A stretch of 64,000 nucleotides of DNA from Spinactinospora alkalitolerans (GTDB lineage: Bacteria > Actinomycetota > Actinomycetes > Streptosporangiales > Streptosporangiaceae), in contig NZ_JACCCC010000001.1 in assembly GCF_013408795.1 (NCBI RefSeq), positions 1,860,001 to 1,924,000 on the forward strand, read 5' to 3'. The stretch's first letter is position 1. Every line of letters begins with the position of its first letter. A program made the translations under genes and the position numbers. The notes beneath the pieces were generated by a model, which made no database searches, had not been told where the DNA came from, and saw only the letters and a list, made by a program, of their open reading frames with translations. Of this stretch, positions 24,087 to 37,856 are shown piece by piece.

Positions 24087-26147
24087 ATGGGCACAACACG
24101 CGGACGGACCGCGAAATCCACGATTCGCAGACAGCTCACCCGCATCGTCCTGATCCCCAGCATCAGCTTCCTGCTGCTGTGGGCGATCATGACCGCGGCG
24201 GGCAGCGCCCACGCGGTCGGCCTGACCCTGTCCGTGCTCAACGGACGCGACGGCGTGGCCGGCTTCGGCGCCATCGCCGTCGAGCTGCGCGAGGAGCGCA
24301 GACTCACCCAGGTCTACCTCGGCGATCCGACGGCCAGGGCAACGGCCGAGCTGGAGCGCCAGCGCACGCGCACCGACGACGCCTTCGCCGCGCGGTACGA
24401 GCAGGCATCCAGGTTGCTCACCCGAGGCGGCGACGCCACCCGCGACGCCACGAGGGACTTCTTCGACGACTGGAAGAGCCTGGGCGGGCTGCGCTCCGAG
24501 GTCGACGACCGGTCCCTCGACCGGGCCTCGGCGCTGCACCGCTACTCGGAGTTCGTCGCGGGCATCCACCTGATCTCCGACGCCATCGTCGTCGAGCTCG
24601 CCGACCACGAGGGGCTCTCCCAGGGCGCCCTGGCGCTGGATCTCATGCGCGCCCGCGACGAGTACTCCCAGGCCGACGCGCTGCTGGCGGGGGTGATCGC
24701 CGAGGGCGAGATGTCCTATGAGGAGACCGCCCACTTCACCTACCTCACCGCCTCCTACCGCGACGCCCTCGCCGACGCCGGGCCCGGCATGGCCCCCGAG
24801 GCGCGCGACCGCCACGAGGCGATGCTGGGCACACCGGCCTGGACCGCGGCCGAGCGGCTCAGCAGGAGCGTCGTCACCCGCGAACCGGTCGGCGGATCCG
24901 ACGACCCCGAGGCCGGAGGGTGGAACGGCGACGTCCCCGTCGAAGCGCGGGAGTGGGACGAGGCCATGGCGGCCTCCGCGCCGCTGTTCAACGACCTCGT
25001 CCTCGCCCAGATCCGGGCCTCCAACGAAACGGCGTGGGCCGCGGCGCTGCACGCCATCGCGCTCAACGTCTTCGGATGCCTGCTCACCCTGGCCACCGGC
25101 ATCACCGCCATCGTCATCGCGCTGCGCTCCTCGCGGCGGCTGACCGAGCGCCTGCGCAGGCTGCGGACCGAAACCCTGGAGGTCTCCGACACCAGGCTGC
25201 CCGCCATCGTGTCCCGAGCGCAGCGCGGGCGGCGGGTCGACGTCGCGGCGGAGCTGCCGTCCCTGCGGCACGGCGACGACGAGATCGGGCAGGTGGCCGA
25301 CGCGTTCAACACCGCCCAGCGCACCGCGGTGGGCGCGGCCGTCAAGCAGGCCGAGATCCGTGAGGGCGCCAACCGGGTCTTCCTCGGCATCGCCTACCGC
25401 AACCAGACCCTCGTACAGCGCCAACTCCGGATGCTGGACGAGATCGAGGGCAAGGAGGAGGACCCGCGCGCCCTGCGCGCGCTCTTCCGCCTGGACCACC
25501 TGGTCACCCGGGGGCGGCGCTACGCCGACAACCTGATCATCCTCGGCGGCGCGGGGGCGGCCCGCCGATGGCGCGAGCCGATGCCGCTGGTGGACGTGTT
25601 GCGCGGGGCGATCTCGGAGACCGAGGACTACGAGCGCGTGCGGTTGAGGTCGGCGCCCAAAGTCCGGGTGCAGGGGTTCGCCGTGGCCGACGTGGTGCAC
25701 CTGATCGCCGAACTGGTGGAGAACGCCGCCCAGTTCTCACCGGCCGACTCCCACGTCGACGTCAACAGCGGCCGGGTGCCCAACGGCCTCGCCGTCGACG
25801 TGGAGGACCGCGGCCTGGGAATGACCGGCGACGCCTACGCCGAGGCCAACCGGACCCTCGCGCACCCGCCGGAGTTCGACGTCATGGCCCTGACCGAGGA
25901 ACCCCGGCTGGGGCTGTTCGTGGTGGCGCGGCTGGCCGCGCGCCACGGCGTCCGGGTCCGGCTGTGCCCGTCCCCCTACGGCGGGACCCGCGCGGTCGCG
26001 GTCCTGCCCGACGCGCTGCTGGAGAGCGCGGCCCCGCCCGCTGCGGAGCCCGGGCCGGTGCGCGAGACCGTGCCCCGGCAGGACGACGGCGGCCTGGAAC
26101 TCCTTCGCCGGCTGGGACGGACCGTGGGGCGCGCTCATGAGCAGTAG
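24087..26147 (+). CDS. Second conservon sensor (CvnA-type histidine kinase-like protein)
   Basis: 686 residues with the same plan as the protein at 18641: helix at about 20-42 (IVLIPSISFLLLWAIMTAAG), extracytoplasmic NIT-like helical domain (REERRLTQVYLGDPTARA), second helix at about 325-350, HAMP-like linker, helical region (LDHLVTRGRRYADNLIILGG) and HATPase domain (IAELVENAAQFSPADS, EDRGLGMT, LGLFVVARLA). It lacks the long disordered tail. The linker segment is almost identical at DNA level to the first sensor (19830-19939 with 25285-25394). ATG 24087 follows GGGGGAGG. The gene overlaps a DUF742 gene by 11 bases. Confidence 0.88.
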   Translation: MGTTRGRTAKSTIRRQLTRIVLIPSISFLLLWAIMTAAGSAHAVGLTLSVLNGRDGVAGFGAIAVELREERRLTQVYLGDPTARATAELERQRTRTDDAFAARYEQASRLLTRGGDATRDATRDFFDDWKSLGGLRSEVDDRSLDRASALHRYSEFVAGIHLISDAIVVELADHEGLSQGALALDLMRARDEYSQADALLAGVIAEGEMSYEETAHFTYLTASYRDALADAGPGMAPEARDRHEAMLGTPAWTAAERLSRSVVTREPVGGSDDPEAGGWNGDVPVEAREWDEAMAASAPLFNDLVLAQIRASNETAWAAALHAIALNVFGCLLTLATGITAIVIALRSSRRLTERLRRLRTETLEVSDTRLPAIVSRAQRGRRVDVAAELPSLRHGDDEIGQVADAFNTAQRTAVGAAVKQAEIREGANRVFLGIAYRNQTLVQRQLRMLDEIEGKEEDPRALRALFRLDHLVTRGRRYADNLIILGGAGAARRWREPMPLVDVLRGAISETEDYERVRLRSAPKVRVQGFAVADVVHLIAELVENAAQFSPADSHVDVNSGRVPNGLAVDVEDRGLGMTGDAYAEANRTLAHPPEFDVMALTEEPRLGLFVVARLAARHGVRVRLCPSPYGGTRAVAVLPDALLESAAPPAAEPGPVRETVPRQDDGGLELLRRLGRTVGRAHEQ

Positions 26148-26493
26148 AACGGGATGCGGCGACCCCGGCCGGCTCGTCCGGCCCTTCGCCGTCGCAGGAG
26201 CCACCGCCGACGCCAAGGCATTGGACCTGGTCAGCATCGTGGTCGCCACCCGCACCCCCACCGAGCGGGACGGGCTCACCCCCGAGCGCGAGACGATCCT
26301 GCGCCTGTGCGGGCGCCCGCGCTCCATCGCCGAACTGTCGGGATACCTGGAGCTGCCGCTGAGCGCGGTCAAGCTCCTGGTCGCCGACATGATCGCCGAC
26401 GCGGCCCTGCGCACCTCCGAATCCCCGGACCCCTGCCCCGGCGAGTCCGCCGCCATCCTGCAGGCCGTCCTCGACGGCCTGCGCGCACTGTGA
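26137..26493 (+). CDS. DUF742 protein of the partial conservon
   Basis: 118 residues. It begins close to the DUF742 domain (LVRPFAVAGATADAKALDLV), followed by the winged-helix-like part (LCGRPRSIAELSGYLELPL, SAVKLLVADMIADAAL) and the usual end LQAVLDGLRAL. It overlaps the end of the sensor gene by 11 bases, so it is coupled to it. No roadblock or GTPase gene follows; the next gene encodes an unrelated oxidase. It may use the CvnB and CvnD partners from the neighbouring complete locus. Confidence 0.85.
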   Translation: MSSRTGCGDPGRLVRPFAVAGATADAKALDLVSIVVATRTPTERDGLTPERETILRLCGRPRSIAELSGYLELPLSAVKLLVADMIADAALRTSESPDPCPGESAAILQAVLDGLRAL

Positions 26494-26634
26494 GGCACCC
26501 GCCCTGGGACTCCTTCGGGGCGCGAGCCCCGGGTCGCCTCCCGCACGCCGTCAGGACCGGCGGCCGCGTGGTGGTAGACCTGATCCGGACGCTGCTGACG
26601 GCGGCGGTGGCAGAAGGGGACGGAAAGGGGACTG

Positions 26635-27846
26635 ATGAGCGGCGGGCACATCGGCATCGTCGGCGCGGGGATCGTGGGGCTCGCCCTGGCGCGGCGGATC
26701 ACCATGGAGCGACCCGGGACCGGGGTCACCGTGCTGGAGAAGGAGGACCGCGTCGCCGCGCACCAGACCGGGCACAACAGCGGAGTGGTGCACGCCGGCC
26801 TGTACTACCGGCCGGGGTCGCTGAAGGCCACGCTGTGCCGGCGCGGCGTGGGACTCCTGCGCGACTACTGCGCCGAGCACGGACTGCCCTACCAGGAGGT
26901 CGGCAAGGTCCTCGTGGCGCGCGACGCCGACGACGCCGCGCGCCTGGACGCGATCGAACGCACGGCCCGGGCCAACGGCGTCCCCGGCGTGCGCCGGCTC
27001 GGCCCCGAGGGCCTGCGCGAACTGGAGCCGCACGTGCGGGGCGTCGCCGGTCTGCACTCGCCGAGTACCGCCGTCACCGACTACGCGGCGGTCACCGAGG
27101 CCCTCGCCGCCGACGTCCGCGCGGCCGGAGGCTCCGTCCGCCTTTCGACGCCGGTCATCGCGCTGCGCCAGAACGGCGACGGGGTCGACGTCCTGACCGG
27201 CGATCCCCGCGGCGAACGCGTGCGGCACAGGTTCGACGCGCTCATCGTCTGCGGCGGCCTGCACGGCGACCGCCTGGCCCGGCTCGCCGGCGCCCCGAGC
27301 GACCCGCGCATCGTCCCCTTCCGCGGCCAGTACCACGAACTGGTCCCCGAGCGCCGCCACCTCATCCGCGGCCTGGTCTACCCGGTGCCCGACCCCCGCT
27401 ACCCGTTCCTGGGCGTCCACCTCACCCGGCACGTGCACGGCGAGGTGATGGCCGGCCCCAACGCGATCCTGGCCACCGCCCGCGAGGGCTACCGCATCCG
27501 CGACGTGCTGCCGCGCGACCTCGCCGACACCTTGACCTGGCCGGGCTTCTGGCACCTGGCGCGCCGGCACTGGACGATGGGCGCCCGCGAGATGGCGGTC
27601 TCGGCCTCGCGCGCCGTCTTCGCCCACGAGGCCCGCAAGCTCGTCCCCGAGGTCCGGCCCGCCGATCTGCGCCCGGCTCCGGCGGGGGTGCGCGCCCAGG
27701 CCCTGGCCCGTGACGGCCGGCTCCTCGACGATTTCGCCGTCGACGCCCACGGCCGGATCACCCTGGTCCGCAACGCCCCCTCGCCGGCCGCGACCTCTTC
27801 CCTCGCCATCGCCGAGCACCTGGTCGCGACGGTGCTGGCGGACTGA
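26635..27846 (+). CDS. lhgO: L-2-hydroxyglutarate oxidase
   Basis: 403-residue FAD enzyme of the DAO superfamily, oxidising L-2-hydroxyglutarate to 2-oxoglutarate. The dinucleotide-binding start is GIVGAGIVGLALARR, and the family hallmark AHQTGHNSGVVHAGLYYRPG is intact, followed by RGQYHEL and YPVPDPRYPFLGVHLTR. Length and motifs fit LhgO throughout. It has a ribosome site (GGAAAGGGG, about 26620-26628) before ATG 26635. It appears to be a single gene, ending at a bidirectional hairpin shared with the nuclease gene on the other strand. Confidence 0.93.
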   Translation: MSGGHIGIVGAGIVGLALARRITMERPGTGVTVLEKEDRVAAHQTGHNSGVVHAGLYYRPGSLKATLCRRGVGLLRDYCAEHGLPYQEVGKVLVARDADDAARLDAIERTARANGVPGVRRLGPEGLRELEPHVRGVAGLHSPSTAVTDYAAVTEALAADVRAAGGSVRLSTPVIALRQNGDGVDVLTGDPRGERVRHRFDALIVCGGLHGDRLARLAGAPSDPRIVPFRGQYHELVPERRHLIRGLVYPVPDPRYPFLGVHLTRHVHGEVMAGPNAILATAREGYRIRDVLPRDLADTLTWPGFWHLARRHWTMGAREMAVSASRAVFAHEARKLVPEVRPADLRPAPAGVRAQALARDGRLLDDFAVDAHGRITLVRNAPSPAATSSLAIAEHLVATVLAD

Positions 27847-27884
27847 CAACGGCGCCGGTCCGGATCGGGCGGGCGGCAGCGGAA

Positions 27885-27922
27885 CGGCCGGGGTCCACCC
27901 TTCGGGGCGCCGACCCCGGCCG
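27885..27922. terminator. Bidirectional hairpin between convergent genes
   Basis: Eleven perfect pairs (27885-27895 with 27912-27922), with a small inner CCC-TTCG-GGG hairpin in the loop. It lies between the stops of lhgO (+) and the nuclease gene (-). Confidence 0.7.
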
Positions 27923-27928
27923 GACGGC

Positions 27929-28579
27929 TCAGCAGGCGGTGCCGAGCAGCTCCTCCAGCGCGCCCTTCTCCGCGGAGTCCACGCTCAGGCCCCACGCGTG
28001 CTTGACGTTGATCCAGCTCTTCGCGTAGGCGCAGTGGACGGCGGTCCGCGGCGGCATCCACTCGGCCGGGTCGTCGTCGCCCTTGGAGCTGTTGCTGGAG
28101 GCGCTCACCGCCCACAGCTGCGGGGTCGAGACGTCGTTGGCGAAGCGCTCGCGCCGGCTCGTCGACCACGTGTCGGCGCCGGAGTCCCACGCCTCCTTGA
28201 GCGCCACCATGTGGTCGATGCTGACCTCGGAGGGAACGCTCGTGGTCGCGCCGTCGAACGGGCTGGTCCAACTGCCGGAGGTGGGGTAGCAGTCGTTGCC
28301 GACCCGCACGTCGTCGCCGTCGCGCCGCAGCACGTACTCGCGCGCGTTGCAATTGCCCTCGACCGCCGACCAGTGCGGGAAGAGCGAGCGGTCGTAGTCG
28401 GAGGACGACCCCTCCGTCTCCACGGTCAGGCCGGCGAGCTGAGCACGGGCCTCCGACAGGCCGGGCGGCGGGGGCGGGTCCGCCGAAGCGGGGGAGGCCG
28501 GTCCGAGAACGAGCAGGAGGGCCGCGACCGCGGCCGCGGCCAGGCCGGCGGTGCGCCGGGCGGAGGTGATGGCGTCCAT
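27929..28579 (-). CDS. Secreted HNH-family (DUF1524-like) endonuclease
   Basis: 216 residues. A signal peptide is obvious: basic start, hydrophobic run (AGLAAAAVAALLLVLG) and a cleavage site near ASPASADPP. The mature part carries the His-Me core SIDHMVALKEAWDSGA, followed by NDVSTPQLWAVSASSNSSKG with the distal Asn and ending in CAYAKSWINVKHAWGL, the pattern of secreted actinobacterial HNH proteins. Cysteines (for example the last residue) may form disulfides. It probably degrades extracellular DNA. ATG at 28579 has GGAG upstream; a longer ORF start at 28618 lacks one. Confidence 0.85.
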   Translation of the reverse strand: MDAITSARRTAGLAAAAVAALLLVLGPASPASADPPPPPGLSEARAQLAGLTVETEGSSSDYDRSLFPHWSAVEGNCNAREYVLRRDGDDVRVGNDCYPTSGSWTSPFDGATTSVPSEVSIDHMVALKEAWDSGADTWSTSRRERFANDVSTPQLWAVSASSNSSKGDDDPAEWMPPRTAVHCAYAKSWINVKHAWGLSVDSAEKGALEELLGTAC

Positions 28580-28909
28580 GTGCGTCTCCAGAGCAGAGCG
28601 GGTGCCTTCCTGTGACACTGGACAGACTCACCCCCGTCGGCCACCGTGGCAATAGCGGTCCGTGAACAACACGTGACGAAGTGCGGCCGAATGTGGTCCG
28701 CCCACCCCTGCACACCTCCGTTCGGGCCGCAGAGGCTCGGACGCTCAGCCGCCGAGCAGGTCGAAGAGGACCCCGGCCGGGAATGCGCCGACGCCCCCGC
28801 TGTGCAGCAGCGCCCGCGTCCGGCCCGGGGCGGTCCCGCGGCGCCCCATGGGCAGCGAGAGCCGCCGCGCCGCGGTGATTCCGGCCACTCCAATGCGCAC
28901 CCGTCGGCG
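28580..28909. other. Intergenic region upstream of the nuclease gene
   Basis: No gene seen in 330 bases. Read on the minus strand it should hold the nuclease promoter; an interrupted repeat CACGTG-TTGT-TCACG lies around 28660-28675 but no firm hexamers were identified. Confidence 0.4.
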
Positions 28910-29506
28910 TCAGCTCGCCTCTCCGCCCGCGCCCGCAGAGGGCCGGGGCCAATTCCGCAGGGCCGTGATGAGCCCGTCGACGAGGACCTCATAGGTGTGG
29001 TCCGTGGACTGGGGCAGCCCGAACCCGCCCCGGGCCTCCAGGTCCACGAATCCGTGCACGGCGCTGCGGAACACCCGGACCGCGTCGATCAGTGCCTCCT
29101 CCGGGAGGTCGAACCCGCGGAACACCGCGAGGATCACCTCAAGAACCGAGTTCGACGCCGCGATCGCCTCGTCGTCGACGGGATCGGGGGCCCGCTGGAC
29201 CGCCGCGTACCGTCCGGGGCGGGTCCGCGCGTAAGAGCGGTAGGCGGCGGCGAGGGTGCGCACCGCGTCGGCCTCCGAACGCCCCATCGCGGCGCGCCCC
29301 AGCACCTCGCCGAACTCGCGTGCGCTCAGGACCGCCACGTCGCGCCGCAGTCCCTCCAACCCGTTCACGTGCTTGTAGAGGCTCGGGACCGCGACGCCCA
29401 GCCGCTTGGCCACGGCCGCGAGCGAGAGCCGCCCGTAGCCGTTCTCGTCGCAGAGGCGCGCCGCCTCCTCCGCGACGGTCGCGGGCGTCAGCCCGGCCCT
29501 AGGCAT
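28910..29506 (-). CDS. TetR/AcrR-family transcriptional regulator
   Basis: 198 residues. The N-terminal helix-turn-helix is clear (SLAAVAKRLGVAVPSLYKHV), followed by a helical ligand/dimer domain with the WHG-type features seen in this subgroup (GFVDLEARGGFGLP). The start overlaps the end of the hydrolase gene by 8 bases, so the two are co-transcribed from the promoter at 30355-30383, whose spacer holds a palindrome fit for this regulator. Autoregulation relieved by a small molecule, perhaps a hydrolase substrate, is the likely logic. Confidence 0.88.
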   Translation of the reverse strand: MPRAGLTPATVAEEAARLCDENGYGRLSLAAVAKRLGVAVPSLYKHVNGLEGLRRDVAVLSAREFGEVLGRAAMGRSEADAVRTLAAAYRSYARTRPGRYAAVQRAPDPVDDEAIAASNSVLEVILAVFRGFDLPEEALIDAVRVFRSAVHGFVDLEARGGFGLPQSTDHTYEVLVDGLITALRNWPRPSAGAGGEAS

Positions 29507-30347
29507 CGCGGACCTCCGCGGCGAACGCGGTGACGGCGGAGCAGACCAGATCGGGCCGCTGGGTCTGCGGGTAGTGGCCGGCCTCGGGGACCATGACCAC
29601 CGTGCCGTGCAGCCGCTGCGCGATCCACTCCGCCTCGGCCTTGGGATCGCCGAAGTCGGGGTCGAGCTCGCCCATCACCACCAGGGCCGGTGCGGTGACG
29701 TCGGCCACGCGCGCCTCGACCGGCGCGTGCGAGGTGCCGGTCGTGCGGACGAACGACCGCCATGCGCCCGGACGGCGCAGCGCGGCGCTGATGCGTGCGC
29801 GCTCCTCGGCGAAGTCCTCGGGGAGCCGGCCGGCGTGCAGTCTGGTGAGGAACGCGGACCAGGCGGCCGGGCCCCACGGCCGGGCCAGCAGCGTCCGCAT
29901 GGCGAGCCGGCCGAACGCGCCCGTTGCCGGTTGGCGCGCGAACGGACCGAGCATCACGATCCCGGCCACCAGGTCGGGGCGCTCCGCGGCCGCCCACGCC
30001 GCGGCGCCGGCGCTCATGGAGTGGCCGGCCAGCAGGACGGGCCCGTCGGCGCCCAGCTTCTCGGCCAGCGCAAGCATGTCGGTGGCCGCGGCGATGTCGT
30101 CGTAGGAGTCGAACGTCGTGTCGCTGTCGCCGTGCCCGCGCAGGTCCATGGCCGCGACCCGGAATCCGGCCGAGGCCAGCGCCGGCGCGAGGTGGCGGTA
30201 GGTGCTGCGCAGGACGCCCATGCCCGGTGCGCAGACGACGAGCGGGCCGCCGCCGGCCGCCCCGTGCGTCTCGTAGGCGATGCGCCCCTGGGGGCGGTCC
30301 AGGAACCGCGTGGTGGTGTGTTCGCCGTCCTGCTTGTTAAGCTCCAT
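29499..30347 (-). CDS. Alpha/beta-fold hydrolase
   Basis: 282 residues. The nucleophile elbow is GHSMSAGAAAW (Ser as nucleophile), the oxyanion region VVCAPGMGVLRSTYRHLAP, the strand motif MDLRGHGDSD, the acid in VVMGELDPDFGDP and the histidine in VPEAGHYPQTQRP: a complete catalytic triad. Substrate unknown; the lid region suggests an esterase or small-molecule hydrolase. ATG 30347 is preferred; an upstream in-frame ATG at 30383 falls in the -35 box. It is the first gene of an operon with the TetR gene. Confidence 0.88.
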   Translation of the reverse strand: MELNKQDGEHTTTRFLDRPQGRIAYETHGAAGGGPLVVCAPGMGVLRSTYRHLAPALASAGFRVAAMDLRGHGDSDTTFDSYDDIAAATDMLALAEKLGADGPVLLAGHSMSAGAAAWAAAERPDLVAGIVMLGPFARQPATGAFGRLAMRTLLARPWGPAAWSAFLTRLHAGRLPEDFAEERARISAALRRPGAWRSFVRTTGTSHAPVEARVADVTAPALVVMGELDPDFGDPKAEAEWIAQRLHGTVVMVPEAGHYPQTQRPDLVCSAVTAFAAEVRDA

Positions 30348-30354
30348 AGCCGAA

Positions 30355-30383
30355 AAGCTAGGACCATTAGCCAATGGTGTCAA
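30355..30383 (-). promoter_or_regulatory. Sigma-70-type promoter with embedded TetR operator
   Basis: On the minus strand: TTGACA (30378-30383), exact 17-base spacer, TAGCTT (30355-30360). Inside the spacer lies the perfect inverted repeat ACCATT-AGCC-AATGGT (30363-30378). A repressor bound there would cover both hexamers. It drives the hydrolase-TetR operon. Confidence 0.8.
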
Positions 30384-30505
30384 GGAAGGCGAGCGAATAG
30401 AACGAACGCGACGGCGCGGGAGGCGACCCGATACCGTAGGTGGCGTCCGGCGGGGCGGCTCGGCCGTCCGGCCCCGAAGTCACCTAGCCATACGGAAAGA
30501 CCACA

Positions 30506-31804
30506 GTGACCGACATCATCGACGAACTCGAATGGCGCGGCCTCCTCGCGCAGACCACCGACCTTGACGAACTCCGCAAGGCACTCGCCGATGGCCCGGT
30601 CACCCTCTATTGCGGTTTCGACCCGACGGCGGGGAGCCTGCACGTCGGGCACCTCACCCAGGTCCTGACGCTGGCCCGGTTCCAGCGGGCGGGGCACCGG
30701 CCCATCGCGCTCGTCGGCGGCGGCACCGGCCTCATCGGCGACCCCAAGCCCAGCGCGGAGCGATCCCTCAACTCGGTGGAGACCATCGAGGGCTGGGTCG
30801 CAACCCTGGGACGGCAGCTTTCGGCGTTCCTGCGCTTCACCCCCGAGGGGGAGGTCGCGAACCCCACGGACGCCGTCCTGGACAACAACGCCGACTGGCT
30901 CGGCGCCATGAGCGCGATCGAGATGCTGCGCGACGTCGGCAAGCACTTCAGCGTCAACCAGATGCTCGCCAGGGAGACCGTGAAGAGCCGGCTGGACGGC
31001 GCGGGCATGAGCTACACCGAGTTCAGCTACGTGCTGCTGCAGTCCTACGACTACGTCGAGCTCTACCGCCGCTACGGCTGCACGCTGCAGATCGGCGGCA
31101 GCGACCAGTGGGGCAACATCACCGCGGGCCTGGATCTGATCCGCCGGATGGACGGCAACGAACCGCACGGCCCGGCGCACTGCCTGACCACCAACCTGCT
31201 CACCAAGAGCGACGGCACCAAGTTCGGCAAGACCGAGACCGGCACGGTCTGGCTGGACACCGAGCTGACCAGCCCGTACGCCTTCTACCAGTTCTGGTTC
31301 AACGCCGACGACCGCGACGTCGCCCGCTACCTGCGGGTCTTCAGCTTCCGTTCCCGCGAGGAGATCGAGGAGCTGGAGCGCCAGATCGCCGAGCGCCCCG
31401 CCGCCCGCGCCGCCCAGCGCGCGCTGGCCGAGGAGCTCACCACCCTGGTGCACGGCGAACAGGCGTGCCGCGACGTGATCGAGGCCAGCAGGGCGCTGTT
31501 CGGACAGGGCGAGCTCGTCGGCCTGGACGGGGCGACGCTCGGCGCCGCCCTGGCGGAGGTGCCCAACGCCCGGGTCGCCGGCCCGGTCGGCGACCTCCCC
31601 TCGGTGGTCGACCTGTTCGCCGAGACCGGTCTGGTGCCGAGCAAGTCGGCAGCCCGCCGCGCGATCCAGGAGGGCGGGGCCTACCTCAACAACACCAAGC
31701 TCGGCGACGTCGACGCGCGGGTATCCCCCGAGGACCTGCTGCACGGGCGCTACCTGGTCCTGCGGCGCGGCAAGCGCAACATCGGCGGCGTGGTCGTGGA
31801 GTAG
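30506..31804 (+). CDS. tyrS: Tyrosine--tRNA ligase
   Basis: 432 residues, class I synthetase charging tRNA-Tyr. The HIGH-type motif is HVGH at residues 46-49, the tyrosine/tRNA site has GGSDQWGNITAGLDLIRRM, and the KMSKS-type motif reads KFGKT from Lys239. The C-terminal S4 RNA-binding domain covers about 360-432 (PSKSAARRAIQEGGAYLNNT). GTG 30506 follows CGGAAAGA. In mycobacteria tyrS precedes the Rv1691-mctB group; here an entire rRNA operon lies between them. Confidence 0.97.
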   Translation: MTDIIDELEWRGLLAQTTDLDELRKALADGPVTLYCGFDPTAGSLHVGHLTQVLTLARFQRAGHRPIALVGGGTGLIGDPKPSAERSLNSVETIEGWVATLGRQLSAFLRFTPEGEVANPTDAVLDNNADWLGAMSAIEMLRDVGKHFSVNQMLARETVKSRLDGAGMSYTEFSYVLLQSYDYVELYRRYGCTLQIGGSDQWGNITAGLDLIRRMDGNEPHGPAHCLTTNLLTKSDGTKFGKTETGTVWLDTELTSPYAFYQFWFNADDRDVARYLRVFSFRSREEIEELERQIAERPAARAAQRALAEELTTLVHGEQACRDVIEASRALFGQGELVGLDGATLGAALAEVPNARVAGPVGDLPSVVDLFAETGLVPSKSAARRAIQEGGAYLNNTKLGDVDARVSPEDLLHGRYLVLRRGKRNIGGVVVE

Positions 31805-31840
31805 CGGCCGCCCCGCTCGCAGGAGCGCCGCGACGAGAGT

Positions 31841-31868
31841 GCCCGTCCGGGCCCGTGCCGGGACGGGC
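31841..31868 (+). terminator. Hairpin after tyrS
   Basis: GCCCGTCC (31841-31848) pairs with GGACGGGC (31861-31868), with further G/C complementarity in the 12-base loop. Probable terminator without U-tract. Confidence 0.5.
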
Positions 31869-32114
31869 GCCTCCCGTTCCCGGCGGAGCGCGACGTAGGC
31901 AGACGCAGGGAGTCGTCACCCGCCGGGCCGGAACATTTTTTCGAAGAGGCGTGTTTAGCCCTTTGGAGCAAGGGGGAGGAAGACCCTTGCAACAAACAAG
32001 CCTGACGTACCGTGCGGGCCTGATGTGAGGCCCGTGCGAGCTCGGAGCGTCGCGACCTGCTTCAAGGTCGATTCGCCCCGGACCTGGGCGCTCGTCGCAG
32101 GGCCGGGGGCTGGT

Positions 32115-32143
32115 TTGACGCGTCCGTGCGCGGACCCTAGACT
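32115..32143 (+). promoter_or_regulatory. rRNA operon promoter
   Basis: TTGACG (32115-32120), 17-base spacer, TAGACT (32138-32143), about 460 bases before mature 16S. This is the best sigma-HrdB-type promoter in the region; others may exist upstream. Confidence 0.8.
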
Positions 32144-32414
32144 CATCTACGCACTGCGGGGCGATGGGCGACCGGCAAGGTCCCCGGCTCGAACCGCGAA
32201 GCACCTTCCGAAGATCAGCGGTGAAACCACTCGCTGGTCACTGGTAATCTTGTTTCTCGGCCCTCCACCGAGAAGATTCGGAGTGGTTACCAAGCGGATT
32301 TCACGGAAAGCGCCGATTTGGCGGGACCGAGAAACGCTGGTAAATTGGAGAGCACAACAAAGCGGAAGCGCCGCCTCTTGAGAAGAGCCTTTCGGGCTTG
32401 TGTCGGATGAGCGG

Positions 32415-32436
32415 TTGTTTTTTGAGAACTCAACAG
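32415..32436 (+). promoter_or_regulatory. Conserved rRNA leader processing/antitermination element
   Basis: TTTTTTGAGAACTCAACAG, a sequence seen upstream of 16S rRNA in many actinobacteria, where it takes part in leader processing. Recognised from general knowledge of actinobacterial rRNA leaders. Confidence 0.6.
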
Positions 32437-32606
32437 CGCGATGTTTGTTTTTCTTTATAGCCATGTTTGTTTTGGCCCCGTGCATCGTCCGTTGGATGGT
32501 GTGGGGTTCCTTTGATTGGCCGACCCTTTTTGTTGGGTTGGTTGGTCGGGGTTGTTCTCTTCGAGGTTTCCCTCCTGCCCTGGTCGGGGTGGGGGGTGTT
32601 TGGCCT

Positions 32607-37539
<4,933 letters not shown>

Positions 37540-37672
37540 GCAGATGACTGGATGCTCGCGCATGCTAGACGCACACACGAGACACGCACGTGTTTGATTT
37601 CTTCATATGGTTTCGCGCTTTTTTCCGCGTGGTCCTTGGGTTTCCCCGCGCTTTCGGGTGTGGGGGTGAGGG

Positions 37673-37790
37673 TTGCGGTGGTGATGGCGGGAGGGTCACA
37701 CCCGGTCCCATTCCGAACCCGGTCGTTAAGCCTCCCAGCGCCGATGGTACTGCCTCCATGGTGTGGGGTGGGAGAGTAGGACGCCGCCGC
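37673..37790 (+). rRNA. 5S ribosomal RNA
   Basis: About 118 bases from the 5' GCGGTGGTGATGGCG region to the 3' GTAGGACGCCGCCGC region, which pair as helix I. Typical internal blocks CCCATTCCGAACCCGG and CGCCGATGGTACTG are present. It lies about 130 bases after 23S. Confidence 0.95.
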
Positions 37791-37803
37791 ATTTTCTTGC
37801 AGA

Positions 37804-37856
37804 GGGGGCGGGGTTGGCCAGATATCGTCTGGCCGGCCCCGCCCCCCCCTTTTTTT
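37804..37856 (+). terminator. Intrinsic terminator of the rRNA operon
   Basis: A 19-pair stem (37804-37822 with 37828-37846, two G-U pairs) around TATCG, followed after three C by seven T (37850-37856). It is the only hairpin in the window with a true U-tract. Confidence 0.92.

Larger units (their letters stand above)
31805..32606. other. rRNA operon leader region
   Basis: About 800 bases with no gene. It holds a hairpin after tyrS, an AT-rich block (31931-31980), the main rRNA promoter, and the 5' leader transcript with the conserved processing element. Frames crossing it are chance. Confidence 0.7.
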
